A stretch of DNA of 14,340 bases from an uncultured Bacteroidota bacterium (lineage in GTDB: Bacteria > Bacteroidota > Bacteroidia > Bacteroidales > F082), in the NCBI GenBank assembly GCA_900542475.1, contig UQNO01000049.1, forward strand, positions 1 to 14,340, in the 5' to 3' direction. Below, piece by piece: positions 6,699 to 14,228 of the stretch. A model generated the notes under the pieces. That model was not told where the DNA came from. It saw nothing but the letters and a program-made list of their open reading frames with translations, and did not search any database. A program made the translations under genes and the position numbers. How positions within the stretch are numbered: the first letter of the stretch is position 1; each line of letters starts with the position of its first letter.

Positions 6699-8054
6699 TT
6701 ATTTGTTAATTTTCCAGTCAAATTGAAAATCGCAGTCGCAATAGTCGTCACATATCTTCACATAGGCTTTGCTCGACTTGGCGTTAATCCATTTGTTGAT
6801 GGCTTCTTGGCGTAGTTTTTGCATTGTCCATTGTTGTATCAAGGCGTAATCGTCTTTCAAGTTGGCTTTATGCGGTGTGGTTTTTCTTTTGACTACCAAT
6901 AGTCTATATGCGTCTTTATCGTTTTTCGTCTTCATCGGGACGGGATTGCTGACCTCGCCCACCTGCAAGCGGTTTATCACTACAGACACCTGCTGGTCGA
7001 GGTCTTCCGCCGAGAACAAGGTGCTTCCGGTGTTAGGGTTCACGAGGTAGCCGCCATTCACTTTATCGTCTTCGTCGCTATGAATCTTTACCGCTTCGTC
7101 GAATGTTATGCTGTCTTTTCTGATAAGGTCGGCAATATATTCCAGTTCATCATAAGCTGTTTGCAGTGCTTCCGGCGACACTTTCACTGTAAGAAGGATA
7201 TGTCGCACATTGATATAGTCGCCGCGTCGTTCTATGAGTTGGATTATATGATAGCCGTATTCTGTTTCAACAACTTCTGATATTTCACCGTCTTTTAACG
7301 CAAATGCCGCCGCTTCAAATTCCGGCACCAGCTCACCTCTTCCTTGAAATCCGAGTTCGCCGCCTTTCTTGGCCGAGCCGGGGTCTTCGGAATACAGCAA
7401 CGCCATTGTCGAGAAACGCTCGCCTTTCAAAATACGGTTGCGCAGTCCGTAAAGACGCTCTTTCACCGCTAACTTCTCGTCAAGGGTTATTGGCGGCTTC
7501 TTGACAAGCTCCGCTATCTCATATTGCGCGCTCACCATCGGTATGGAGTCCTTGGGGATAGTGTTATAAAACTCGCGTACATCGCTCGGAGTCGCATTGA
7601 CACCCTCCACTATCTTACGCTGCACTTCCTCCATCAACTGTCTCTCTCTCAACATATCGCGAAGGTCGTTCTTGATAGATTTAATGTCCTTGTCGTAATA
7701 TTTCTCAAGTTTTTCTTGGGAACCCAACTGACTGATATAATAACGTACGTATCTGTCAACGTCGCTGTCTATCTGTTCCTCCGTGACAGTGATACTGTCA
7801 AGCTCCGCTTGGTTGAGCATCAGCTTGCGGAAAAGCATGTCTTCGAGAATCTCACAACGTATTGAAGAAGCACTTCCCTTGATACCGCCCTGAAGTCTGA
7901 ATTGCATATATTGCTCCTCAATATCCGATTGCATGATGATATTATTGCCTACAACAGCCACTATCTTGTCGATAACCTGCGACTGCTGGGCGTTTATCGC
8001 CGATGAAAAAATAGTTGCTATGACAAATAAAGCAAAAAACTTCCTTGATTTCAT
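6699..8054 (-). CDS. SurA-like periplasmic peptidyl-prolyl isomerase with two parvulin domains
   Basis: It is a periplasmic chaperone and prolyl isomerase expected to help outer-membrane proteins fold. The 451-residue protein has a signal peptide (1-22, cut after INA) and an N-terminal SurA_N chaperone region (about 25-150) that starts VIDKIVAVVGNNIIMQSDI, the hallmark of SurA. Parvulin domain 1 (about 174-276) has YSEDPGSAKKGGELGF, LVPEFEAAAF and EYGYHIIQL. Parvulin domain 2 (about 281-390) starts INVRHILL but is more degenerate: YSED is replaced by HSDED and the GYHI motif is lost. The C-terminus holds an unusual Cys cluster (CDDYCDCDF). The start lies 9 bases after the lipoprotein stop, so the two are surely in one transcript. 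Overall architecture matches E. coli SurA; a gene symbol is withheld because there are several paralogues. Confidence 0.93.
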   Translation of the reverse strand: MKSRKFFALFVIATIFSSAINAQQSQVIDKIVAVVGNNIIMQSDIEEQYMQFRLQGGIKGSASSIRCEILEDMLFRKLMLNQAELDSITVTEEQIDSDVDRYVRYYISQLGSQEKLEKYYDKDIKSIKNDLRDMLRERQLMEEVQRKIVEGVNATPSDVREFYNTIPKDSIPMVSAQYEIAELVKKPPITLDEKLAVKERLYGLRNRILKGERFSTMALLYSEDPGSAKKGGELGFQGRGELVPEFEAAAFALKDGEISEVVETEYGYHIIQLIERRGDYINVRHILLTVKVSPEALQTAYDELEYIADLIRKDSITFDEAVKIHSDEDDKVNGGYLVNPNTGSTLFSAEDLDQQVSVVINRLQVGEVSNPVPMKTKNDKDAYRLLVVKRKTTPHKANLKDDYALIQQWTMQKLRQEAINKWINAKSSKAYVKICDDYCDCDFQFDWKINK

Positions 8055-8063
8055 ACGTTAATT

Positions 8064-8582
8064 TTAATAGATTACAAAAACACGTTCCTTGACCGCTTTG
8101 TTATAAAGACTGTTATTCATTCTCTCAATAAGTTCTTTCTTCCTGATATTCAATATGATAGACCTTACTGCATCAATATTCATGTCACTGAAAGAGTTAT
8201 CGTTGAGATATTTTTCAATCTCCTCATCAAAAACGACTGTGTCGAGATTTTGTTTAACCAATAGAGATTCATATTTATATATTATCAATGAGTTACGATA
8301 ATCCTCTATCTCTTTTAAGCAGTCAAGTTCTGATTTGTCAAGATTCTTTTCAGCTTGATGAATAAGCAGTTGGCGACGAATCCAGTTGTCGATGAACGCT
8401 TTTGTTCTGACAAGACTGTCGTTGACGCTAATTCCTTCATACAGAATGCCTTGCAAATCGGATTGATATAAAACCTTATCGTAAATGGCAGCGACGACTC
8501 TATCATTCTTGCCATTTCCCGATTTTTGGCATGAAACCAATGCCGTAATCACTATCAATCCTATTGCAATTTTAATTTTCAT
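8064..8582 (-). CDS. Short SurA_N-like lipoprotein, probably internally deleted
   Basis: This 172-residue protein has a lipoprotein signal (lipobox LVSC, Cys18), so it should be anchored in a membrane facing the periplasm. Residues 28-110 resemble a SurA_N region: RVVAAIYDKVLYQSDLQG, then IDNWIRRQLLIHQAEKNL. The end, AVRSIILNIRKKELIERM and the following residues to VFVIY, matches the extreme C-terminus of Bacteroidales lipoproteins that lie between two parvulin genes. From memory those relatives have about 280 residues; here FDEEIEKYLNDN (118-129) runs straight into the C-terminal segment, so a middle region of roughly 100 residues seems missing. It may still fold through the SurA_N-like helices. 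Its start is 12 bases from the edge of the hairpin array, with A-rich sequence (AAAAGAAAAAGT) before the ATG. Confidence 0.85.
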   Translation of the reverse strand: MKIKIAIGLIVITALVSCQKSGNGKNDRVVAAIYDKVLYQSDLQGILYEGISVNDSLVRTKAFIDNWIRRQLLIHQAEKNLDKSELDCLKEIEDYRNSLIIYKYESLLVKQNLDTVVFDEEIEKYLNDNSFSDMNIDAVRSIILNIRKKELIERMNNSLYNKAVKERVFVIY

Positions 8583-8707
8583 ACTTTTTCTTTTGTCATT
8601 TCGAGTTTGTCTCTATCGTCATTTCGAGCTTATGACTCCGTCATTTCGAGCTTGTCGAGAAATCTCCGGCAACCGAGTGCGCATGGACATTTGTCAGTCG
8701 TAGTTTT

Positions 8708-8724
8708 ATTCACCAGAGGTGAAT
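8708..8724. repeat. Small perfect hairpin inside the first array unit
   Basis: ATTCACC AGA GGTGAAT is a 7-bp stem with a three-base loop. It belongs to an extra segment (about 8704-8745, also carrying GCTTTCGCTTCGCTCAGG) that interrupts the inner right arm of the unit at 8640-8784 and makes it 36 bases longer than the others. It looks like a second, unrelated palindromic repeat inserted in the first. Confidence 0.7.
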
Positions 8725-9614
8725 GCTTTCGCTTCGCTCAGGTCTCCACTCCGCTTCACTTCGTTCCGCTCCGGTCGAAATGACGGATTGAATGCTGTCA
8801 TTTCAAGCTTGTCACTATCGTCATTTCGAGCTTGTCGAGAAATCTCCGGCAACCGAGTGCTCATGGACTTTTGTTAGTCGTAGATTTCTCCACTTCGCTT
8901 CACTTCGTTCCGCTCCGGTCGAAATGACGGGTTGAATGCTGTCGTTTCGAGCTTGTCGAGAAATCTACAGCAACCGAGTGCTCATGGACATTTGTCAGTC
9001 GTAGTTTTCTCCACTTCGCTTCACTTCGTTCCGCTCCGGTCGAAATGACGAGTTTTCGTTAGTCGTAGATTTCTCCACTCCGTTCCGCTCCGGTCGAAAT
9101 GACGAGTTGAATGCTGTCGTTTCAAGCTTGTCTCTATCGTCATTTCGAGCTTGTCGAGAAATCTACAGCAACCGGGTGTTCATGGACATTTGTCAGTCGT
9201 AGTTTTCTCCACTTCGCTTCACTTCGTTCCGCTCCGATCGAAATGACGGATTGAATGCTGTCGTTTCGAGCTTGTCTCTATCGTCATTTCGAGCTTATGA
9301 CTCCGTCATTTCGAGCTTGTCGAGAAATCTACAGCAACCGAGTGTCCATGGACTTTCGTTAGTCGTAGATTTCTCCACTCCGCTCCATTTCATTCCGCTC
9401 CGGTCGAAATGACGGGTTGAATGCTGTCGTTTCGAGCTTGTCTCTATCGTCATTTCGAGCTTATGACTCCGTCATTTCGAGCTTGTCGAGAAATCTACAG
9501 CAACCGAGTGTTCATGGACTTTTGTTAGTCGTAGTTTTCTCCACTTCGCTTCACTTCGTTCCGCTCCGGTCGAAATGACGGGTTGAATGCTGTCGTTTCG
9601 AGCTTGTCTCTATC

Positions 9615-9864
9615 GTCATTTCGAGCTTGTCGAGAAATCTACAGCAACCGAGTGTTCATGGACTTTTGTTAGTCGTAGTTTTCTCCACTTCGCTTCACTT
9701 CGTTCCGCTCCGGTCGAAATGACGGTTGCCATTTACCTCGTCATTTCGAGCTTGTCGAGAAATCTACAGCAACCGAGTGTTCATGGACTTTTGTTAGTCG
9801 TAGTTTTCTCCACTTCGCTTCACTTCGTTCCGCTCCGGTCGAAATGACGGTTGCCATTTACCTC
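9615..9864. repeat. Exact 125-bp tandem duplication within the array
   Basis: Positions 9615-9739 and 9740-9864 appear identical base for base: a 109-bp hairpin unit plus the 16-base linker GGTTGCCATTTACCTC. The preceding unit (9471-9579) has the same 109 bp with a different linker. Identity across three units points to recent copying by slippage or unequal recombination. Confidence 0.9.
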
Positions 9865-10315
9865 GTCATTTCGAGCTTGTCGAGAAATCTACAGCAACCG
9901 AGTGTCCATGGACTTTCGTTAGTCGTAGATTTCTCCACTTCGCTTCACTTCGTTCCGCTCCGGTCGAAATGACGGATTGAATGCTGTCGTTTCGAGCTTG
10001 TCTCTATCGTCATTTCGAGCTTATGACTCCGTCATTTCGAGCTTGTCGAGAAATCTACAGCTATCGAGTGGTCATGGACATTTGTCAGTCGTAGTTTTCT
10101 CCACTTCGCTTCACTTCGTTCCGCTCCGGTCGAAATGACGGGTTTTCGTTAGTCGTAGATTTCTCCACTCCGCTTCGCTTCGGTCGAAATGACGGGTTGA
10201 ATGCTGTCATTTCGAGCTTGTCGAGAAATCTCCGGCAACCGGGTGTCCATGGACACTTGTCAGTCGTAGTTTTCTCCACTTCGCTTCACTTCGTTTCGCT
10301 CCGGTCGAAATGACA

Positions 10316-12322
10316 TTATTCATTATAGCATTTTTTAACTTTTCCGAGCATTTTTTCGTTCACTGTCACCGGATATTTTTCTTTCAACTCGTCCAGCCAT
10401 TCTTTTTCAAGTTTTGCCTGATATGCTGAAATAACCGCACCTCTCGCCTCTCTGTATGTCTTATGTTCCGGCTGGCGAACTTCCAAAATCTTGATAATTT
10501 TTGTTTTATTATCGACTGTTGACGATACCACGCGGACTGTACCTTCCACCCATTCTGTTTCGTCGATATCGACATTATCGCCTTTCTGGAAATAAGGTGA
10601 TTTAACTGTAACGCCGTTCAATCCTTCTGCTTTCACGATAGCTCTGATACTGTCGTAGCTCAAGTCCTGGCGTGCGATTTCTTCCGCTCTTGCGAGATTG
10701 TCGGCGTTGTTCACGGTAATCACAAGCGTTTTCACGCGGTCGCCCCACATATAGTTATCCTTGCTTTCTTCATAGAATATCTTTATGCCGGCAGTGTCGA
10801 TTTCGGCTTTTTTCCAGACATTCTTTTCCATCAAGTCGAAAAGAAGAATGCCATCGTGATATTCCTGAACGAGAAGTTTAAAGTCGGGGTATTTTTCTTC
10901 AAGACGAGCATCTTCATAAGCAAACACTGATTCTTTCACAAACCCGTCATAAAGTTGATAAGCATACGCCATTTCTGACATGAACGGCTGGCTTGACTCG
11001 TTTTTCTTGATATATTCGATGAAATCGGCAACCTTATATTCCTGTTTATTCAGTTTGAAGAGAGTTTTGTTTGTGTCGATATTTTCCGCCACGACATATT
11101 CTCCTTCTTTCAAAGTGCTGTCGATAGTAGCGATGAAAGCGTCTTTCTCTTTGACATTTTCTTTGTATTTATTTTCTTTTTTGAGACGTTTCAGCACTGC
11201 TTCGTCGCTCACTTTGGCGCGCATATCTTTTTCAACGCGTTTTTTGATATTTTCTTTTTCCTCGTCAAAACTTTTAATTCCTGATTTTCCGATAAATTTT
11301 ATGATATGATAGCCATAGCTTGTTTTTACAGGTTCTGAAATTTCATTTACATCAAGTTGTTTGACGGCGGTGATAAATTCGGGAACCAGCTGGCTCACTT
11401 TAAACATAGTAAGCATTCCGCCATGTTGTGCGCTGCTTTTGTCATCAGAGTATTTTCTCACTATAATATCCCAGTTTTTACCGTCTTTATCAATTTCGTT
11501 ATAGATATTATAGGCTTTGGCTCTCACTATCGAGTCTGTTTTTTCCGGGTCGTTCTCATCGACGATGAGGAAGAGGTGGGCGGCTTTAATCATGCCGCAG
11601 GCAGGTGTTTTCGAGTTGACTTTGATGATATGGTAGCCGAAATCCGAGCGCATTGGCATTGAAAGTTCACCTTCTTTGGTGTTATACGCTCCGTTTTCAA
11701 AAGGATAAACCATATCAAAAGCGGTGAAATATCCAAGGTTTCCGCGGTTTCCCTTGTATGCGCGCTGTTTGCCCGGAATTTCTTGTATGTCGCGTGCCGA
11801 CGGGTCATCGGAAGCTTCGACGGCGACATCTCCGAAATCTTCACCTTTGAGGATACGTTTACGAAGTTCCAGAGCCTTGTTGTAAGCCTTCAATGTGTCG
11901 GCTGGTGTTGCGTTGGTGTGAACGTCACATTTCACAAGGATATGCGATGCGTTGATATCCCACTGCATTCTTTCGTAAGCCTCCTCAACGAGATTCTCTG
12001 TGGCAGCATCGTTTGAGAAATAAGGCTTTGCGAGTTGTTTGCGATAGCTGTTATATTCTTTGATGAATTTGGGCAAGGTATCCATCTTAATATTTTCAGC
12101 CTCAATAACTTTCAGTTTGAAATTGATAAACATATCAAGATATTCGTCGATGTTTTTCTTATCGATGACATCGCTTTTCACGTTGTTTTTTTCATAAATC
12201 TCCATAAACTCCCCCGCGGAGATGTCCTTGTCACCTATAGTCACTAATGTTTTTGATTTCCAGCCTTGTGCAAAAAGAAGAGCCGGCATCATCACTGCTA
12301 AAAGAACTAATACTTTTTTCAT
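10316..12322 (-). CDS. Large parvulin-type peptidyl-prolyl isomerase (668 aa)
   Basis: It is an exported prolyl isomerase/chaperone, probably acting on outer-membrane or secreted proteins. The signal peptide spans residues 1-18 (LLFA then QG). An N-terminal SurA_N/PpiD-like region (about 24-120) precedes parvulin domain 1 (about 122-236: INASHILV, ASDDPSA, GNLGYF, FGYHIIKV) and parvulin domain 2 (about 245-345: YSDDKSSAQHGGML, LVPEFI, SYGYHIIKF). The long C-terminal part (345-668) is charged and helical, with a degenerate parvulin-like segment near RVKTLVITV. The ATG has an A/T-only leader in which AAAAATTTAAAAT occurs twice. guaB ends 91 bases upstream with no terminator or -7 box that I can see, so cotranscription with guaB is possible. 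The stop codon lies one base from the hairpin array. Confidence 0.93.
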   Translation of the reverse strand: MKKVLVLLAVMMPALLFAQGWKSKTLVTIGDKDISAGEFMEIYEKNNVKSDVIDKKNIDEYLDMFINFKLKVIEAENIKMDTLPKFIKEYNSYRKQLAKPYFSNDAATENLVEEAYERMQWDINASHILVKCDVHTNATPADTLKAYNKALELRKRILKGEDFGDVAVEASDDPSARDIQEIPGKQRAYKGNRGNLGYFTAFDMVYPFENGAYNTKEGELSMPMRSDFGYHIIKVNSKTPACGMIKAAHLFLIVDENDPEKTDSIVRAKAYNIYNEIDKDGKNWDIIVRKYSDDKSSAQHGGMLTMFKVSQLVPEFITAVKQLDVNEISEPVKTSYGYHIIKFIGKSGIKSFDEEKENIKKRVEKDMRAKVSDEAVLKRLKKENKYKENVKEKDAFIATIDSTLKEGEYVVAENIDTNKTLFKLNKQEYKVADFIEYIKKNESSQPFMSEMAYAYQLYDGFVKESVFAYEDARLEEKYPDFKLLVQEYHDGILLFDLMEKNVWKKAEIDTAGIKIFYEESKDNYMWGDRVKTLVITVNNADNLARAEEIARQDLSYDSIRAIVKAEGLNGVTVKSPYFQKGDNVDIDETEWVEGTVRVVSSTVDNKTKIIKILEVRQPEHKTYREARGAVISAYQAKLEKEWLDELKEKYPVTVNEKMLGKVKKCYNE

Positions 12323-12413
12323 TTTAAATTTTTATTTCTATTTTAAATTTTTGAAATTCCTCGCGCTTAATGCTCGGAACGATGTTATGATTAACGTCGG
12401 GATTATTTCATTA

Positions 12414-13886
12414 TTATGCTTTTCTGCTATAATTCGGCGATTCTTGCGTAATTGTGATGTCATGTGGATGGCTTTCATTAATACCCGAGGCTGTAATTTT
12501 GATGAAGCGGGCGTTATGCAGTTCTTCTATGGTGTGCGAGCCGGTGTAGCCCATTCCTGCGCGGAGACCGCCGACCATCTGATATACGACTTCCGAGAGG
12601 CTTCCTTTGTAAGGCACGCGACCGACGATGCCTTCTGGAACAAGTTTCTTGATGTCGTCTTCCATATCTTGGAAGTAACGGTCTTTCGAGCCGTGCTGCA
12701 TTGCATCGAGAGAGCCCATGCCGCGATATGTCTTATATTTTCTACCTTCGAAGATGATTGTATCGCCCGGTGATTCATTGACGCCGGCGAACAGCGAGCC
12801 TGCCATAATGGTAGAGGCGCCTGCCGCGATGGCCTTCACGATGTCGCCGGTATAACGAATACCTCCGTCGGCGATGACAGGTATGCTGCTACCTTTAAGG
12901 GCTTCGGCGACATTGTACACCGCTGTGAGTTGCGGGACTCCGATACCTGCGATGATACGAGTGGTGCAGATGGAGCCAGGTCCGATACCGACTTTGATGG
13001 AGTCAACATCGAGTTTTGCGAGGTCTTTCGCTGCCTCTGCTGTAGCTATGTTACCAATGACGAGGTCGATATTTGGGAATGCTTTGCGGAGTTGTTTTGT
13101 GACGTTAAACACATTATTCGAGTGACCATGCGCTGTATCGACTACGATAGCATCGACACCGGCGTCCACCAGGGCGTGTGCGCGCTCCATGGTATTGTAG
13201 GTGATACCCACGGCGGCAGCGACTCTCAAACGACCGTGCTCGTCCTTCGAAGCGTTAGGTCTCGCCTTGATTTTGATGATATCTTTGTAAGTGATAAGTC
13301 CGATGAGATGATTGTGCTTGTCAACAACAGGCAGTTTCTCTATTCTATGCTCCTGAAGAATGTCGGCTGCTGTCGCGAAGTCGGTGAACTCTGTGGTGGT
13401 GATGAGGTTTTCTTTTGTCATCACTTCCGAAATCGGGCGTTCTGTCTGGCGCTCGAAGCGGAGGTCGCGGTTTGTGACTATGCCCACGAGTACATTGTCG
13501 TCGTTGACAACAGGGATTCCGCCGATATGATAATCATTCATGATTTTGAGAGCGTCGCGGACGAGAGCGCCCTCCTTGATGGTCACGGGGTTGATTATCA
13601 TGCCGTTTTCGGCGCGTTTCACCTTGGTGACTTCAGCGGCCTGCTGCTCTATTGTCATGTTTTTGTGAAGCACGCCGATGCCGCCTTCCTGGGCGATAGC
13701 GATAGCCATCGGAGCCTCGGTGACAGTGTCCATACCGGCAGTGACAATCGGGATATTTAAACCAATGCGGCGCGAAAATTTAGTTCTCAAATCTGCATCA
13801 CGAGGGATGAGATCGCTATAAGCAGGAATCAACAAAACGTCGTCGTAAGTCAAGCCCTCTTCGACAAATTTTTCATTTTTTGACAT
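12414..13886 (-). CDS. guaB: Inosine-5'-monophosphate dehydrogenase
   Basis: It oxidises IMP to XMP with NAD in the cytoplasm, the committed step to guanine nucleotides. The 490 residues match bacterial IMPDH. The N-terminal part of the barrel has EGLTYDDVLLIPAYSD and AGMDTVTE. Two CBS domains are inserted at about 97-147 and 155-207; they usually bind purine nucleotides and regulate the enzyme. Catalytic Cys307 lies in GPGSICTT. ADGGIRYTGD, GSLFAGVNESPG and YRGMGSLDAM form the IMP site, and EGIVGRVPYKG carries the expected catalytic flap Arg. All are intact. The start is supported by homology and by a -7 box 36 bases upstream. It is the first gene of the minus-strand block; guaB next to parvulin genes is an arrangement I recall from Bacteroides. 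Confidence 0.97.
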   Translation of the reverse strand: MSKNEKFVEEGLTYDDVLLIPAYSDLIPRDADLRTKFSRRIGLNIPIVTAGMDTVTEAPMAIAIAQEGGIGVLHKNMTIEQQAAEVTKVKRAENGMIINPVTIKEGALVRDALKIMNDYHIGGIPVVNDDNVLVGIVTNRDLRFERQTERPISEVMTKENLITTTEFTDFATAADILQEHRIEKLPVVDKHNHLIGLITYKDIIKIKARPNASKDEHGRLRVAAAVGITYNTMERAHALVDAGVDAIVVDTAHGHSNNVFNVTKQLRKAFPNIDLVIGNIATAEAAKDLAKLDVDSIKVGIGPGSICTTRIIAGIGVPQLTAVYNVAEALKGSSIPVIADGGIRYTGDIVKAIAAGASTIMAGSLFAGVNESPGDTIIFEGRKYKTYRGMGSLDAMQHGSKDRYFQDMEDDIKKLVPEGIVGRVPYKGSLSEVVYQMVGGLRAGMGYTGSHTIEELHNARFIKITASGINESHPHDITITQESPNYSRKA

Positions 13887-13922
13887 AATATGCGGTTTTA
13901 AATCATTCTTCTAATTAATCTG

Positions 13923-13930
13923 CAAAAATA
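13923..13930 (-). promoter_or_regulatory. guaB -7 promoter box
   Basis: On the minus strand this reads TATTTTTG, an exact match to the Bacteroidetes -7 consensus TAnnTTTG. It lies 36 bases before the guaB ATG, a usual leader length. No TTTG is present at the normal -33 position; the upstream stretch is a run of T. Confidence 0.6.
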
Positions 13931-13988
13931 CGAAAAAAAATTGTTTTAGGACACTATTTTTTATAGGATTATATTTTTTAATGCAACT

Positions 13989-14228
13989 TTAACATGTTTT
14001 TTCTTTTCCTATGTTCATTTTTGTAAATCCGAAAATCTTCGTCCTCATGTCTTTCAATGACATTCCAATGAGGTAAACATCCTTGTCTATAATTGAAAAT
14101 CTATCGTTTGATTTATTGAAAATCTCAATGTTTATTGGCTGACACTGAAAAACACCCTTTTTCTTCCGCATCGTGCCAAACTGTGCGGATTTTCCTTGTT
14201 TCAAACAATTGCATTTAATTATGTCCTG
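13989..14228 (-). pseudogene. Fragment resembling the C-terminus of an ORF6N-type protein
   Basis: The frame is open from 14228 to the stop at 13989 but has no ATG near its beginning; TTG at 14204 is the only usual alternative start. The product holds MRKKKGV, then INIEIFNKSNDRFSIID and VYLIGMSLKD ending in FGFTKMN. I recognise this as close to the C-terminal part of Bacteroidota ORF6N-domain proteins, which typically read HDRFLIID, VYHIGASLKDLGKK and FAFSKM. The N-terminal ORF6N DNA-binding domain is absent, and the join between MRKKKGV and INIEIF looks shortened. It is most likely a relic rather than a working gene. The family match is from memory. Confidence 0.45.

Larger units (their letters stand above)
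8595..10314. repeat. 1.72-kb array of nested hairpin units (REP/BIME-like)
   Basis: Eleven full units lie at 8640-8784, 8820-8928, 8941-9049, 9139-9247, 9305-9413, 9471-9579, 9615-9723, 9740-9848, 9865-9973, 10031-10139 and 10206-10314. Ten are 109 bp; the first is 145 bp. Each has outer arms GTCATTTCGA and TCGAAATGAC (10-bp stem, except the unit at 8941, which begins GTCGTTTCGA). It also has inner arms GAGAAATCTAC and GTAGATTTCTC (one mismatch where the right arm reads GTAGTTTTCTC). A centre near CATGGAC and a C/T-rich stretch in the right half complete the unit. Right-half-only copies end at 9103 and 10193. Linkers of 12, 16, 35 or 57 bases are themselves repeated and contain extra left-arm fragments. 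The array starts 12 bases upstream of the lipoprotein ATG and ends one base before the stop codon of the 668-aa isomerase gene. I see no gene inside. Confidence 0.95.

Noticed and set aside
9587..9847. Coding frames inside the array (plus 9587-9847, minus 10085-10279, plus 8485-8703)
   Set aside because: They are translations of the hairpin repeat or read across the start of the lipoprotein gene. The recurring peptides (such as SFRACREIS or SFRPERNEV) reflect repeat sequence, with no leader or domain.
8595..10314. CRISPR array
   Set aside because: Units are 109 bp and entirely palindromic, and the spaces between them are repeated sequences of a few fixed types rather than unique 30-40 base spacers. 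No cas gene is present.
12930..13760. 276-codon plus-strand frame across guaB
   Set aside because: It lies wholly opposite guaB, whose frame has every IMPDH motif. The product is low-quality, rich in Cys, His and Asp, as expected for an antisense shadow. The same applies to 12222-12773.
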